Shown one piece after another: positions 27,197 to 36,417 of a stretch of DNA of 64,000 bases (its first letter is position 1; each line of letters begins with the position of its first letter). The position numbers and the translations under genes were made by a program. Source of the DNA: Rheinheimera nanhaiensis E407-8 (GTDB taxonomy: Bacteria; Pseudomonadota; Gammaproteobacteria; Enterobacterales; Alteromonadaceae); contig NZ_BAFK01000017.1 in the NCBI RefSeq assembly GCF_000296695.1, positions 21,816-85,815 of the forward strand, written 5' to 3'. The notes beneath the pieces are model-generated. The model was not told the origin of the DNA and searched no databases. It saw only the letters and a program-made list of their open reading frames with translations.

Positions 27197-27772
27197 TTAA
27201 CCTAAACGCGGGTCGCTTACGGCAACGCCCGGCTGCTGACTGTTGGCCGCGACAAAGGCTAACAGCGCCGGGTAATCATCCAGCTCAACCAACTGGCGAA
27301 ACAGGGTCCAGTCAATCAGGCTGTACAGCGCCATGCTAACGTAGTGCCACTGACTAAACTCGCTATTGGCTGCCTGCTGCTCTAACACATAAAGACAGGT
27401 AGCAACCCGCTCTTTTTGCAGGTCAAAAAACAACTTATCTTCGCTGGTATCAAAGCCGCTGCGGCTGCATTGTAATAGCATTACCAGCGAATCATTTACC
27501 GCGTTAATCACCGTCAGCTGGTTTTCCTGATACCAGCTAAGCGCGGTTAAACCCAGTTGCGCGGCCAGGTAGCGGTAGATCACGCCGGAGTCGAAAATCA
27601 CCTCGCCGTCATGCTCCAGCATCGGAATGCGCAGCGTCGGGTTAATGGCAGCCAGGGTTTGCCGGTCTTGCCCGGCAAAAATATTCAGATTGATAAAATC
27701 ATGCGGCTTATCGGCCAGTAACAAGCGGATCCGTCTGACATAGGGTGAAGTTTGTGAGCCATAAAGTTTCAT
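27197..27772 (-). CDS. Glutathione S-transferase family protein
   Basis: The product has 191 residues. The N-terminal thioredoxin-fold domain starts MKLYGSQTSPYVRRIRLLLA, with the catalytic-position Ser at TSPYVR. IPMLEHDGEVIFDSGVIYRY supplies the cis-proline and the glutamate/aspartate-serine glutathione contacts. An all-helical C-terminal domain follows. It resembles stringent-starvation or YfcF/YibF-like GSTs; the substrate is unknown. Its start overlaps the stop of the upstream DMT transporter by 4 bp, so the two are co-translated. Confidence 0.88.
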   Translation of the reverse strand: MKLYGSQTSPYVRRIRLLLADKPHDFINLNIFAGQDRQTLAAINPTLRIPMLEHDGEVIFDSGVIYRYLAAQLGLTALSWYQENQLTVINAVNDSLVMLLQCSRSGFDTSEDKLFFDLQKERVATCLYVLEQQAANSEFSQWHYVSMALYSLIDWTLFRQLVELDDYPALLAFVAANSQQPGVAVSDPRLG

Positions 27773-28665
27773 TGCGTCTCCTTTGCCGGGGTAAAAAGTG
27801 CAGTAATACGAAAACCGGTTACCAGCATAGTACCGATAATAACAATAGCGGCGCCAAATAGCGTATGCCAGCCGACCGCTTCATGCAAAAACAGGTGCCC
27901 CCACAACACACCAAATACCGGAATTAAAAAGGTTACGCTAAGCGTTGGTGTGGCGCCAAGGTCTTGCACCAGACGAAAATACAGCAAATACGCCACACCG
28001 GTGCAAAGCACACCCAGTGCCAGCACGGCTAACAGGCTGGTCGCGGCAGGTTCAGCCACCGGGGGCGGGATAAACCATAACAAAGGCAAAAGCCACAGGC
28101 TGGCCGCCCACATACTGCCATGAGCGTTACTAAAGGCCGGCACCGGTTTGGCTTGCCGTGTATACCAGGTAGCTATGCCATAACAGCAAGCGGCCGCCGC
28201 TGCGGCCACTAATGCCCACACACTGCTTTTGTCTGTTACGGTGCCGTCAAACCCCACCAGGATACCAACCCCTGTGATACCAAGCAGCAGACCTGCTGCC
28301 AGCCTGAGCGACATAGGTTGACGAAAGAACAGCCAGCCAATAATAGCGCCCCACAGCGGTGCCGTGGCGTTGAGCACGGCCAGTAAGGAGGCGGTCAGGC
28401 TTTGCGCCGCATAGGCAAATAACAAAAACGGCAAGGCCGTGTTAAAAAAGCTCAGCAGCAAATAGTGTACGGCATATTGCCTGAGCGGCAAACGTTGCTT
28501 TAGCGCCAGCGCAACCAGCGCTAAAAACACTGACGCCATAAATACCCGGCCAAACATCAGCCAGGCCGGCCCCAGCTCTGGCACACCCAGACGCATAAAC
28601 AAAAAAGACGCGCCCCAGATAGCAGCCAGTAACACTAACCGCAAAATACTTGCTGCACTCACCAA
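27769..28665 (-). CDS. EamA/DMT-family transporter
   Basis: The product has 298 residues and ten predicted membrane segments in two EamA repeats (LLAAIWGASFLFMRLGVPEL near the start; ALGVLCTGVAYLLYFRLVQD in the second). It is closer to the RhaT/YdcZ-like general EamA group than the other two in this window. The substrate is unknown. It is coupled with the downstream GST gene by a 4-bp overlap. Confidence 0.88.
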   Translation of the reverse strand: MVSAASILRLVLLAAIWGASFLFMRLGVPELGPAWLMFGRVFMASVFLALVALALKQRLPLRQYAVHYLLLSFFNTALPFLLFAYAAQSLTASLLAVLNATAPLWGAIIGWLFFRQPMSLRLAAGLLLGITGVGILVGFDGTVTDKSSVWALVAAAAAACCYGIATWYTRQAKPVPAFSNAHGSMWAASLWLLPLLWFIPPPVAEPAATSLLAVLALGVLCTGVAYLLYFRLVQDLGATPTLSVTFLIPVFGVLWGHLFLHEAVGWHTLFGAAIVIIGTMLVTGFRITALFTPAKETQ

Positions 28666-28709
28666 CCGCTTCCTGTTTTACTACCGCCTGACACAGCCTG
28701 TAACACCAC

Positions 28710-30818
28710 TTATCGGTATAACCAAAACCACACTGCCGCAGCGGCTAACACCAGCAGCAGGATAATTAAGCCCCAGGGCTGTTTTTTCTCGGCAAAGGGA
28801 TCAGTCATCGTGCGTTTGGCGCCTTTGGGTAACGTGGCCAGCCCTGTTAACGAGGCACCAAAAGGCACATTAATACGCGCCCGGGTGTTTACTGCCCAAC
28901 CGTTTGCATCAAGTAAAGGCCCCAGGTTACGCCGGCGCAATGTCATGTAAGCCATCAGCATAGATGGACAGGAGATCAAAAGCATAACGCCCAGCAGCAC
29001 CAACGGCACTTGCCATAAAGGTAAAGCAAACAGGCCAGACACTATCGCCGCTAATGCCGTGCCCAAGGCGCCCACTGCCAGGCCGATAGCAGCAAAAATA
29101 CCGGCAAACTTGGCAATATCAAAACTGCTGGCGCCCGCTGCTGGCGCTGCTGCAATATCCGCCGTGGTTTTAGACTCGATATCTTTATCCCGGCTGGCGG
29201 CAAATTTTTGTAGCTGTGTTTCAATAAAGGCCGCCACCCTTTTATAGGGTGACCAAAATGCCTGGCGGATACTCACCGGTTGCGCGACAACTTTAGTTAC
29301 GCTGGCTTTCCAGTCCCGCCCCTGGCGGTCATAAAATACGCCGTTACGCCCGGGCACCATTAATTCATCCACATCGCCACCGGTTAAAGCGGCGACGATA
29401 TTCACCGGTGCTTCACCGCTGCGCACACAACTGCAGTACACCAGATAACAACCACTAAACGGCGCCATAGTGGCATGCCGGGCCTGATCGTTAACATAGA
29501 GCACCAGCTCACAGCTACGCTGGTCCAGATACAGGGTACCCGCCTGGAAAATCGCCTTCTGGTGGCCTTGATAGAAATCACTCAGCGAAACAAAGTTGCG
29601 CAGCAAAGTCACCAGATAACGCTGAAAATGCACTAATCGCTCGGCATTATCGACATTATCGGCAAAGGTTTTTTCCGCTTTATCAGCAACTATCAAGGCT
29701 TCTAAACGCGAGGCAAGATCCGAGTTGATGATCTGCTGCAACCGCGCTGTCGGCAGCTGGTGTAAGGCAGAGTCAGGCTTGCTGGCCTGCCAGGCGCGCC
29801 AGCTGGCGAGCTGGGCAGAAATAGCCGCCCAGTCGGCATACTGCAGGCTGTCAGTGTCTTTGCCCAGTAACGGCTGAACCACCTTAGTGCTAAATTGGGC
29901 TATGGCGCCGGCCCAGGCCGGGTTTACGCCGCTGCCAAGCGGTAAAGGCCGCTCTGGTGCCACTTCTGCTAACGGTAAGGCGGCGATATCGCTATCTGCG
30001 CTGGCAACGGCACGGTTGGCCAACACTGCATAAACGCCGGCTTCAGGGTTAAGTGCCGGTGTGGCCCGGCTATCAAACGCGGCTAACTGACAGCGGACAA
30101 AAAAGTCATCTATTTTGGCCTGCACTTGCTCAAAGGCGGCGACGGCATCAGCCGTCGCGCTGCCTAATGGATGCAGCTCGGTGGAGCCGGCCTCACCGGC
30201 CTGATGCCAGTCGACGATGGCCTTAGCATCGGACATAAAACCGGCCAACAGGGTTTCATCCACACCCAGGCCACCGCTGCGATCCGCCACGCCACCGGTC
30301 ACACTGACAATATCCGTGATCAGCTGTTTCACTTCTTCATCGTCGGTCAGCTCGGCCATCACAACGCCATCACCGTTAAAATGGTCGGCCGAAAATAGCC
30401 GGGCTTTGTCGGCAAAGTCTTCAGTTTGCAGTAAATCTTGCGCGGTTTTGCCACTGTATTGCAGCACACGCTGGGCGGCGGTTTTAAGCGCCTGCCCCTC
30501 TTCGTCCTGATCATTGATGGCTGACAGCGGCACGCCAGGGCTTTGAAACATCAGATCGGCATCCAGCAGACGCTGGCAGCACCAACGCACAGCAGATTGC
30601 ACTTCAGGGATCCGCACCTGGCCATCGCCATCGCTGTCTAATAGCGCCAGGGTGCGGTTGTCAAACTCCAGCCCGGTGGTCGGGCAGTTAAGCACGGTCC
30701 ACAGCTTGGGATCTAACTCGCTTAAGTGTTGTAAGTCTGCCCCGCGCTCCAGCGCCACCTGATCAAAACCACCACTGCGAAAAAAATGCCATTTATGTTG
30801 ATTTTCGTTCACTGACAT
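28710..30818 (-). CDS. Large uncharacterised protein with an EF-hand and C-terminal membrane segments
   Basis: The product has 702 residues and I do not recognise its family. A canonical EF-hand calcium loop, DSDGDGQVRIPE, sits at residues 61-72 (Asp 61, 63, 65, Gly66, Glu72). A degenerate second one (FNGDGVVMAEL) lies about 80 residues later. There is no signal peptide. Two or three membrane segments lie in the last 150 residues (FAGIFAAIGLAVGALGTALA, then LVLLGVMLLISCPSMLM, and the C-terminus). The long N-terminal part should be cytosolic. The gene has its own upstream region and no close partner. Function is unknown; calcium binding is an inference. Confidence 0.75.
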   Translation of the reverse strand: MSVNENQHKWHFFRSGGFDQVALERGADLQHLSELDPKLWTVLNCPTTGLEFDNRTLALLDSDGDGQVRIPEVQSAVRWCCQRLLDADLMFQSPGVPLSAINDQDEEGQALKTAAQRVLQYSGKTAQDLLQTEDFADKARLFSADHFNGDGVVMAELTDDEEVKQLITDIVSVTGGVADRSGGLGVDETLLAGFMSDAKAIVDWHQAGEAGSTELHPLGSATADAVAAFEQVQAKIDDFFVRCQLAAFDSRATPALNPEAGVYAVLANRAVASADSDIAALPLAEVAPERPLPLGSGVNPAWAGAIAQFSTKVVQPLLGKDTDSLQYADWAAISAQLASWRAWQASKPDSALHQLPTARLQQIINSDLASRLEALIVADKAEKTFADNVDNAERLVHFQRYLVTLLRNFVSLSDFYQGHQKAIFQAGTLYLDQRSCELVLYVNDQARHATMAPFSGCYLVYCSCVRSGEAPVNIVAALTGGDVDELMVPGRNGVFYDRQGRDWKASVTKVVAQPVSIRQAFWSPYKRVAAFIETQLQKFAASRDKDIESKTTADIAAAPAAGASSFDIAKFAGIFAAIGLAVGALGTALAAIVSGLFALPLWQVPLVLLGVMLLISCPSMLMAYMTLRRRNLGPLLDANGWAVNTRARINVPFGASLTGLATLPKGAKRTMTDPFAEKKQPWGLIILLLVLAAAAVWFWLYR

Positions 30819-30919
30819 CGTTTTCTCTCCCTGATATTAAAAGTTAACTGAGCATAATGCACAGTTATTACATTTACCACGCAGCCAACCCGTTGATGCA
30901 GAATTTTTGCGCACAGCTG

Positions 30920-31005
30920 TTGCCAAGCTATGCAACTTTATTGCATAATCATCCCGCTTCATTTTTGCTTTATAGCTTTTGGCCCACGCTTTGCGTGGGC
31001 TTTTT
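30920..31005 (+). ncRNA. Possible small transcript: promoter-like element followed by a plus-strand terminator
   Basis: TTGCCA (30920-30925), an 18-base spacer and CATAAT (30944-30949) form a sigma70-like promoter. About 30 bases later a hairpin GCCCACGC/GCGTGGGC (30982-31000) is followed by five T residues on the plus strand. Both flanking genes are on the minus strand, so this terminator has no known plus-strand gene to serve. On the minus strand the hairpin lacks a T-tract, so it fits poorly as the dcd terminator. Confidence 0.35.
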
Positions 31006-31028
31006 ACTTTCAGCCACTTAAGATGGTG

Positions 31029-31619
31029 TTAGCCTTTATCATCATGGCCAATACGGCTTGCTACCGCACCGGTTTGTTGCTGATATTTCGCATCGGTTCT
31101 TTTGTTGTAAGGTCGCGCTGCCGGTCCGGTCATTAACTCAAAATTCAGTGCACCAATTTTCATTTTCGGTCTAAGCGCCAGCGGCAATTTACCGCTGTTG
31201 TAGAACTCCAGCACGATATTACCCGACCAGCCCGGATCGATACGGTGAGCGGTAACATGCACCATTAAGCCTAAGCGGGCTAATGATGAGCGGCCATCCA
31301 GCCAACCGACTATATCATCCGGTAACGTTACCGACTCCAGCGTCATCGCCAGCGCCAGCTCGCCCGGGTGCAGAATAAACTTATCGCCATCGGCAATGTA
31401 AATCTCATCGCTCATCACGCTGTTCAGCGCTTTGTCGACTTCGGCGCGGGGGCCGCTTAAATCGATATAAGGCGCGGCATGGGCCTGAAACACGCGGAAC
31501 TTATTACCCAGGCGAATATCGACGCTGACACCGCTTATCATGTCGGTGTCAGGCATAGGTGCAATGCTAATTTTACCTTCGGCTAAATAGCGCTCTATAT
31601 CACGGTCACACAGTCTCAT
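31029..31619 (-). CDS. dcd: dCTP deaminase
   Basis: The product has 196 residues, nearly collinear with E. coli Dcd. The signature [20 protein letters not shown], then [20 protein letters not shown], is intact, including the catalytic glutamate in VLEFYNSG. It deaminates dCTP to dUTP, feeding dTMP synthesis, and forms a homotrimer in the cytosol. The C-terminal lid sequence [16 protein letters not shown] is present. It starts 1 bp after the mrp stop codon, the usual mrp-dcd pairing. Confidence 0.97.
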   Translation of the reverse strand: MRLCDRDIERYLAEGKISIAPMPDTDMISGVSVDIRLGNKFRVFQAHAAPYIDLSGPRAEVDKALNSVMSDEIYIADGDKFILHPGELALAMTLESVTLPDDIVGWLDGRSSLARLGLMVHVTAHRIDPGWSGNIVLEFYNSGKLPLALRPKMKIGALNFELMTGPAARPYNKRTDAKYQQQTGAVASRIGHDDKG

Positions 31620-31620
31620 T

Positions 31621-32685
31621 CTAATCGTCCGTTATGATAATTTCAGGTTGGCGGCGCTGTTGCGCACTGGTCTGCCAATGCAGCGCCAGCATAATTTGCT
31701 GGCCGATTGTACGGTAAATTTGCGCCACTGGCTGCTGTTTTAACACCACCGGCACACCGGCATCCGCCTGCTCGCGGATGTGCTTTTGTAGCGGCAATTG
31801 TCCCAGCACCGGCACCTGATAGCGCTCTGCCAGCGCCACACCGCCATCAGTGCCGAAAATATCATCCTGTGCGCCGCACTGGCTGCACTGGTAAAAGCTC
31901 ATGTTCTCCACCAGGCCCAGCAGCGCAATATTCACCTGACGAAACATGCTAATGGCTTTTTGTGCATCGGCCAGCGCCACATCCTGTGGTGTGGTGACCA
32001 CTATGGCCGCAGTAACCGGCAGCTTTTGTGCCATCGTCAGCTGAATATCGCCGGTGCCCGGCGGCATATCAACAATTAAATAATCCAGCTCTGGCCACAG
32101 GGTTTCATTTAACAGTTGCAGCAACGCCTGACTGGCCATAGGCCCACGCCAGACTGACGCCTGCTGCGGGTCAACTAAAAAACCTATTGATTGCACATAC
32201 ACACCGTGGGCAAACTTAGGCTGCATCAGCTTATTATCCGGCGAGCTGATTTTCTCGCCACTAAGCCCCAGCATAGTAGGAATAGACGGGCCATAAATAT
32301 CCGCATCCAGCAAGCCGACTTTAGCGCCTTCCAGCGCCAGGGCAGCGGCAATATTCACGGCCGTGGTCGATTTACCAACACCGCCTTTGCCGGACGCCAC
32401 CAGAATGATCTGTTTAATGCGGTTAAACACCGGCGCGATATCCAGCTCATAGCTTAGCTGTAAGGCGCAGCTAAAACCGGCCTCTGTCAGCGCCTGCTGC
32501 AGTGGCTGCCGGATTGACAACAGCGGCAGTTGCAAACTTAACTGCAGGGTGTTTTTTTCCATCCTGGCGCTATGCAGCAACAGAGATAACGGCACACCGC
32601 TGCCCGGCAGTTGCCATTGTTGCAACAACTGTTGTAACGCTTCCGGCAGCACTTGCGCTTGGTTTGCTTTAAACCAGTTAAACAT
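31621..32685 (-). CDS. mrp: Iron-sulfur cluster carrier protein Mrp (ApbC)
   Basis: The product has about 354 residues from the ATG at 32685 (reading MFNWFKANQ, with an AAGG element upstream; the frame is open to 32751). It is a P-loop ATPase of the Mrp/NBP35 family, with deviant Walker [46 protein letters not shown] and the CxxC pair in [12 protein letters not shown] that holds a bridging cluster. It transfers Fe-S clusters to target apoproteins. It is divergent from metG, 131 bp apart. Confidence 0.95.
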   Translation of the reverse strand: MFNWFKANQAQVLPEALQQLLQQWQLPGSGVPLSLLLHSARMEKNTLQLSLQLPLLSIRQPLQQALTEAGFSCALQLSYELDIAPVFNRIKQIILVASGKGGVGKSTTAVNIAAALALEGAKVGLLDADIYGPSIPTMLGLSGEKISSPDNKLMQPKFAHGVYVQSIGFLVDPQQASVWRGPMASQALLQLLNETLWPELDYLIVDMPPGTGDIQLTMAQKLPVTAAIVVTTPQDVALADAQKAISMFRQVNIALLGLVENMSFYQCSQCGAQDDIFGTDGGVALAERYQVPVLGQLPLQKHIREQADAGVPVVLKQQPVAQIYRTIGQQIMLALHWQTSAQQRRQPEIIITDD

Positions 32686-32816
32686 CAGCACCTTTCCAAT
32701 TTCAGAGTTAACGCGTTTTTTTGCCCAATCCGCTGCTTGGCGGGTGCGCAACGATGACGGCTAGTGTATCATTTAGCGAAATTTTTTCAGTTATTTATGC
32801 AAAAGAGCACCGCTTA

Positions 32817-34874
32817 ATGTCGACACGGAAAATACTGGTAACCAGCGCTTTACCCTATGCCAATGGCCCTATCCATTTAGGCCATTTACTGGAATATATT
32901 CAAACCGATATCTGGGCTCGCTTTCAAAAAGCACGCGGCCACCAGTGTTACTACGTTTGCGCCGACGATGCCCACGGCACGCCTATTATGCTTAAAGCGC
33001 AGGAGCAAGGCATTACGCCCGAGCAAATGATTGCCAAAACCAATGTTGAACATCAGGCGGATTTTGCCGGTTTCGCTATCGGCTTTGACAATTACTACTC
33101 GACCCACAGTGAGGAAAACCGTCAGTTTGCCAGCCAGATCTACAACAAACTCAATGATGGCGGTTACATTAAGCGCAAGACCATCAGCCAGCTGTTTGAC
33201 CCGGAAAAGCAGATGTTTTTGCCCGACCGCTTTGTTAAAGGCGACTGCCCCAAATGTGGTGCGCTGGATCAAAACGGCGACAGCTGCGATGTCTGCGGCG
33301 CCACTTACAGCCCGACTGAAGTCAAGAACGCCCGTTCAGTGGTATCAGGCGCTACGCCGGTACTAAAAGACTCTGAGCATTACTTCTTTGACTTGCCGGC
33401 CTTTGGTCAAATGCTGCAAGACTGGACCCGTAGCGGCAGTTTGCAGGATGAGATGGCCAATAAACTGCAGGAATGGTTTAAAGACGGCCTGCAAATGTGG
33501 GACATCAGCCGTGATGCGCCCTATTTTGGCTTTGAAATTCCAGGCGCACCGGGCAAGTTTTTCTATGTTTGGTTAGATGCGCCTATTGGCTACCTGGCCA
33601 GTTTTAAAAACTTCTGCGATAAAACCGGCATTAACTTTGATGAGTTCTGGCGCCTAGACTCTGACGCCGAGGTGTATCACTTTATCGGCAAAGACATTAT
33701 TTATTTCCACAGCCTGTTCTGGCCCGCCATGCTGCACGGCGCCGGCTTTAGAAAACCCAATGCGATTTATGCGCACGGCTTTGTTACCGTTAATGGCGCT
33801 AAAATGTCCAAGTCGCGCGGTACCTTTATTAAAGCCCGCACCTATCTGGATCATTTAAACCCGGAATACCTGCGCTACTACTTTGCCTCTAAACTGACCA
33901 GTGGCATTACTGATCTGGACTTAAACCTGGATGACTTCAGCCAGAAGGTAAATGCCGATCTGGTGGGTAAAGTGGTCAATATTGCCAGCCGCTGCGCCAG
34001 TTTTATTACTAAGCGTTTTGATGGCAAGCTGTCAGCCGCTGTTGCTGAACCTGCGCTGCTCGCTGAATTCGTCGCTATGGGCGACAGCATTGCCGACAGC
34101 TTTGAAAAGCGTGAATTTGCCCGCGCGATCCGCGATATTATGGCGCTGGCCGATAAAGCCAACCAATATATTGATGCCAAGGCGCCCTGGGTGCTGGTAA
34201 AAGATGAGAGCAAACAGCAAGAAGCGCATGATGTCTGCTCGATGGGCATTAACCTGTTCCGCGTCCTGATGCACTACTTAAAACCGGTATTACCGCTGAT
34301 GGCATCCGAGACCGAAGCCTTTTTAAACAGCACCCTTTGCTGGAACACTTACCAGCAACCGCTGCTAAACCATGCCGTTAACCCGTTTAAAGCGCTGATG
34401 CAGCGGGTTGATCCGCTGAAAGTGCAAGCCATGCTGGAGGCATCAAAAGATAACCTGCAACCGCAAACCAGCACTAAACCGGTAGCTGAACAGGCCGCTA
34501 AAACTGATACCAAAGCCGCAGCCAGTGCACGCGAGCCGATTAGCGAAACCATCAGCATTGATGATTTTGCCAAAATTGACCTGCGGGTAGCGAAAATTAT
34601 TAAAGCTGACGCCGTTGAAGGCGCGGATAAACTGGTGCAGCTACAGCTGGATATCGGTGGCGGTGAAGTCCGTCAGGTATTTGCCGGCATTAAAGCGGCC
34701 TATGCACCAGAGCAGCTGGAAGGTCGTTTAACGGTGATGGTAGCCAATTTAGCGCCACGTAAAATGCGCTTTGGTTTATCTGAAGGCATGGTGCTGGCAG
34801 CCGGCCCCGGCGGCAGTGATATTTTTATCCTGTCACCGGATGACGGTGCTACACCAGGTATGCGGGTAAAATAA
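32817..34874 (+). CDS. metG: Methionine-tRNA ligase
   Basis: The product has 685 residues from the ATG at 32817 ([18 protein letters not shown]), chosen because it aligns with the family start; the frame is open to 32721. The HIGH motif is HLGH (about 20-23). A zinc knuckle lies at CPKCG and CDVCG, KMSKS is intact (GAKMSKSRG), and the C-terminal tRNA-binding/dimerisation domain starts near [14 protein letters not shown]. The enzyme charges tRNA-Met in the cytosol. It is divergent from mrp, as in many gammaproteobacteria, and followed by a terminator. Confidence 0.97.
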   Translation: MSTRKILVTSALPYANGPIHLGHLLEYIQTDIWARFQKARGHQCYYVCADDAHGTPIMLKAQEQGITPEQMIAKTNVEHQADFAGFAIGFDNYYSTHSEENRQFASQIYNKLNDGGYIKRKTISQLFDPEKQMFLPDRFVKGDCPKCGALDQNGDSCDVCGATYSPTEVKNARSVVSGATPVLKDSEHYFFDLPAFGQMLQDWTRSGSLQDEMANKLQEWFKDGLQMWDISRDAPYFGFEIPGAPGKFFYVWLDAPIGYLASFKNFCDKTGINFDEFWRLDSDAEVYHFIGKDIIYFHSLFWPAMLHGAGFRKPNAIYAHGFVTVNGAKMSKSRGTFIKARTYLDHLNPEYLRYYFASKLTSGITDLDLNLDDFSQKVNADLVGKVVNIASRCASFITKRFDGKLSAAVAEPALLAEFVAMGDSIADSFEKREFARAIRDIMALADKANQYIDAKAPWVLVKDESKQQEAHDVCSMGINLFRVLMHYLKPVLPLMASETEAFLNSTLCWNTYQQPLLNHAVNPFKALMQRVDPLKVQAMLEASKDNLQPQTSTKPVAEQAAKTDTKAAASAREPISETISIDDFAKIDLRVAKIIKADAVEGADKLVQLQLDIGGGEVRQVFAGIKAAYAPEQLEGRLTVMVANLAPRKMRFGLSEGMVLAAGPGGSDIFILSPDDGATPGMRVK

Positions 34875-34878
34875 TACG

Positions 34879-34906
34879 CAGGCAGCCTTGGCTGCCTGTA
34901 TTTTTT
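34879..34906 (+). terminator. Rho-independent terminator after metG
   Basis: CAGGCAGCC/GGCTGCCTG is followed by TATTTTTT, starting 4 bp after the metG stop codon. The next gene starts at 34920, so this may also act as an attenuating step between the two. Confidence 0.9.
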
Positions 34907-34919
34907 AAAAAGGCAACGG

Positions 34920-36392
34920 ATGTCCGGCAAACACCCCTATCGCAGTTTTAGCGCATTATTTTTAACCACCCTATTGATGCTGGTGGCCCAGGGCAGTTTA
35001 TCGACCTACCTGGGCTTATCGCTGGCGCAGCAGAATGTCGATTCCACCTGGATAGGTGCGCTGATGTCCTGCTATTACCTCGGGCTGGTGCTGGGCTCTA
35101 AGCTGGGCCATAAAGTGATAGCCCGGGTCGGTCATATTCGCGCCTTTGTCGCCAGTGCGGCCATTGTCAGCACCTGCGCGATGAGCCATGTGCTGATAGA
35201 CGAACTGGCTATCTGGCTGGTACTGCGGGTAGTGGTTGGCATGGGCATGATGTGTCAGTACATGGTGCTGGAAAGCTGGCTCAATGAGCAAACCGAAAGC
35301 TCACAGCGCGGCACCGTGTTCGCCTTTTATATGATTACCTCTTACCTTGGCATGATCGGCGGCCAGGCTATGTTAAGCCAGTTTCCTGAGCTTGGCACAG
35401 CGCCGCTGCTGATCATCAGTATGTGTTATTCGCTGTGCATAGTGCCGATAGCCCTGACCCGGCGCATTCACCCGGCGCCACTGCAACCGGCACCACTGCA
35501 AATATTCATCTTCTGGAAAAAAGTACCGCAGTCACTTACCGCTATTACCGTGGCCGGCATGATGGCCGGCTCGTTTTACGGCCTGGCACCGGCCTATGCT
35601 GCCAGCAAAGGTATGAGTACAGAGCAGGTTACCTTGTTTATGTCGGTGACGATACTGGCCGGTTTGCTGGCACAGTGGCCGATGGGCAAAATTTCTGACC
35701 GCATTCCGCGCAGCCGCATTTTACGCTTTAATGCTGCGGTACTGACCATCCTGACGTTGTTAATTGCGCTGCTGCCGCTATCAGGCTTACTGCTGCTGTT
35801 CGCTACTTTTTGCTATGGCATTCTGGCCTTTACGCTGTATCCGATTGCTTCGGCTTTTGCTAACCAAAATGTCGAGCAAAATGATCGGGTGGCGCTGTCT
35901 GCCACCGTATTACTGACTTTTGGTTTGGGTGCCTGTTTTGGCCCGCTGCTGGCCTCAGCCCTGATGCAGCTGATTGGCCCATCTATGCTGTATGCTTTTA
36001 TCAGTTGCTGTGCTTTTGCGCTGTTCTTACGCCTGCTACGGGTAAATTACACGCAAAAGCAAGTGAAGCGCATGATGGACGAGCAGCAAAATGCCCAGTT
36101 TAAAATGGGCTCGGGCGATTTAGTCTCCTCACCACTGGCCGCTGCGCTGGACCCGCGGGTGGACGAAGAAGTGGTGCTGGCACAAATGCATGATGAAGAA
36201 TATCAGGCTGCACGCCAGCAAGTGCCGGCCGGCTATGATGAAGATGTCGAGCTTGATAAAAGTGATGACAGTTTTGAGCAGGTTGATGCTGACGGCTCAA
36301 AAGCCAACAAACCGGTGGACGACAGCTCGTTGACGGACAGCTCTGATGACACTAGCCCAAAGGCCGATAAGCAGGCTAAACAACAAACCTGA
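34920..36392 (+). CDS. MFS transporter, YcaD-like, with acidic C-terminal tail
   Basis: The product has 490 residues with twelve predicted membrane segments up to about residue 375. The loop-2 region GLVLGSKLGHKVIARVGHIRA and the second-half LLAQWPMGKISDRIPRSRIL are MFS signatures, as in the YcaD/YfkF sub-group. The last about 110 residues are hydrophilic and rich in Asp, Glu, Ser and Lys, longer than usual for this group. The substrate is unknown. It lies 45 bp downstream of metG, separated by the terminator, with AAGG upstream of the ATG. Confidence 0.85.
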   Translation: MSGKHPYRSFSALFLTTLLMLVAQGSLSTYLGLSLAQQNVDSTWIGALMSCYYLGLVLGSKLGHKVIARVGHIRAFVASAAIVSTCAMSHVLIDELAIWLVLRVVVGMGMMCQYMVLESWLNEQTESSQRGTVFAFYMITSYLGMIGGQAMLSQFPELGTAPLLIISMCYSLCIVPIALTRRIHPAPLQPAPLQIFIFWKKVPQSLTAITVAGMMAGSFYGLAPAYAASKGMSTEQVTLFMSVTILAGLLAQWPMGKISDRIPRSRILRFNAAVLTILTLLIALLPLSGLLLLFATFCYGILAFTLYPIASAFANQNVEQNDRVALSATVLLTFGLGACFGPLLASALMQLIGPSMLYAFISCCAFALFLRLLRVNYTQKQVKRMMDEQQNAQFKMGSGDLVSSPLAAALDPRVDEEVVLAQMHDEEYQAARQQVPAGYDEDVELDKSDDSFEQVDADGSKANKPVDDSSLTDSSDDTSPKADKQAKQQT

Positions 36393-36417
36393 CGGCGATA
36401 GCCGCTGTCAGCAGCGG

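Noticed and set aside
30930..31136. 68-codon open frame on the plus strand overlapping dcd
   Set aside because: It runs through a hairpin terminator and into the antisense of dcd; the composition is not protein-like.
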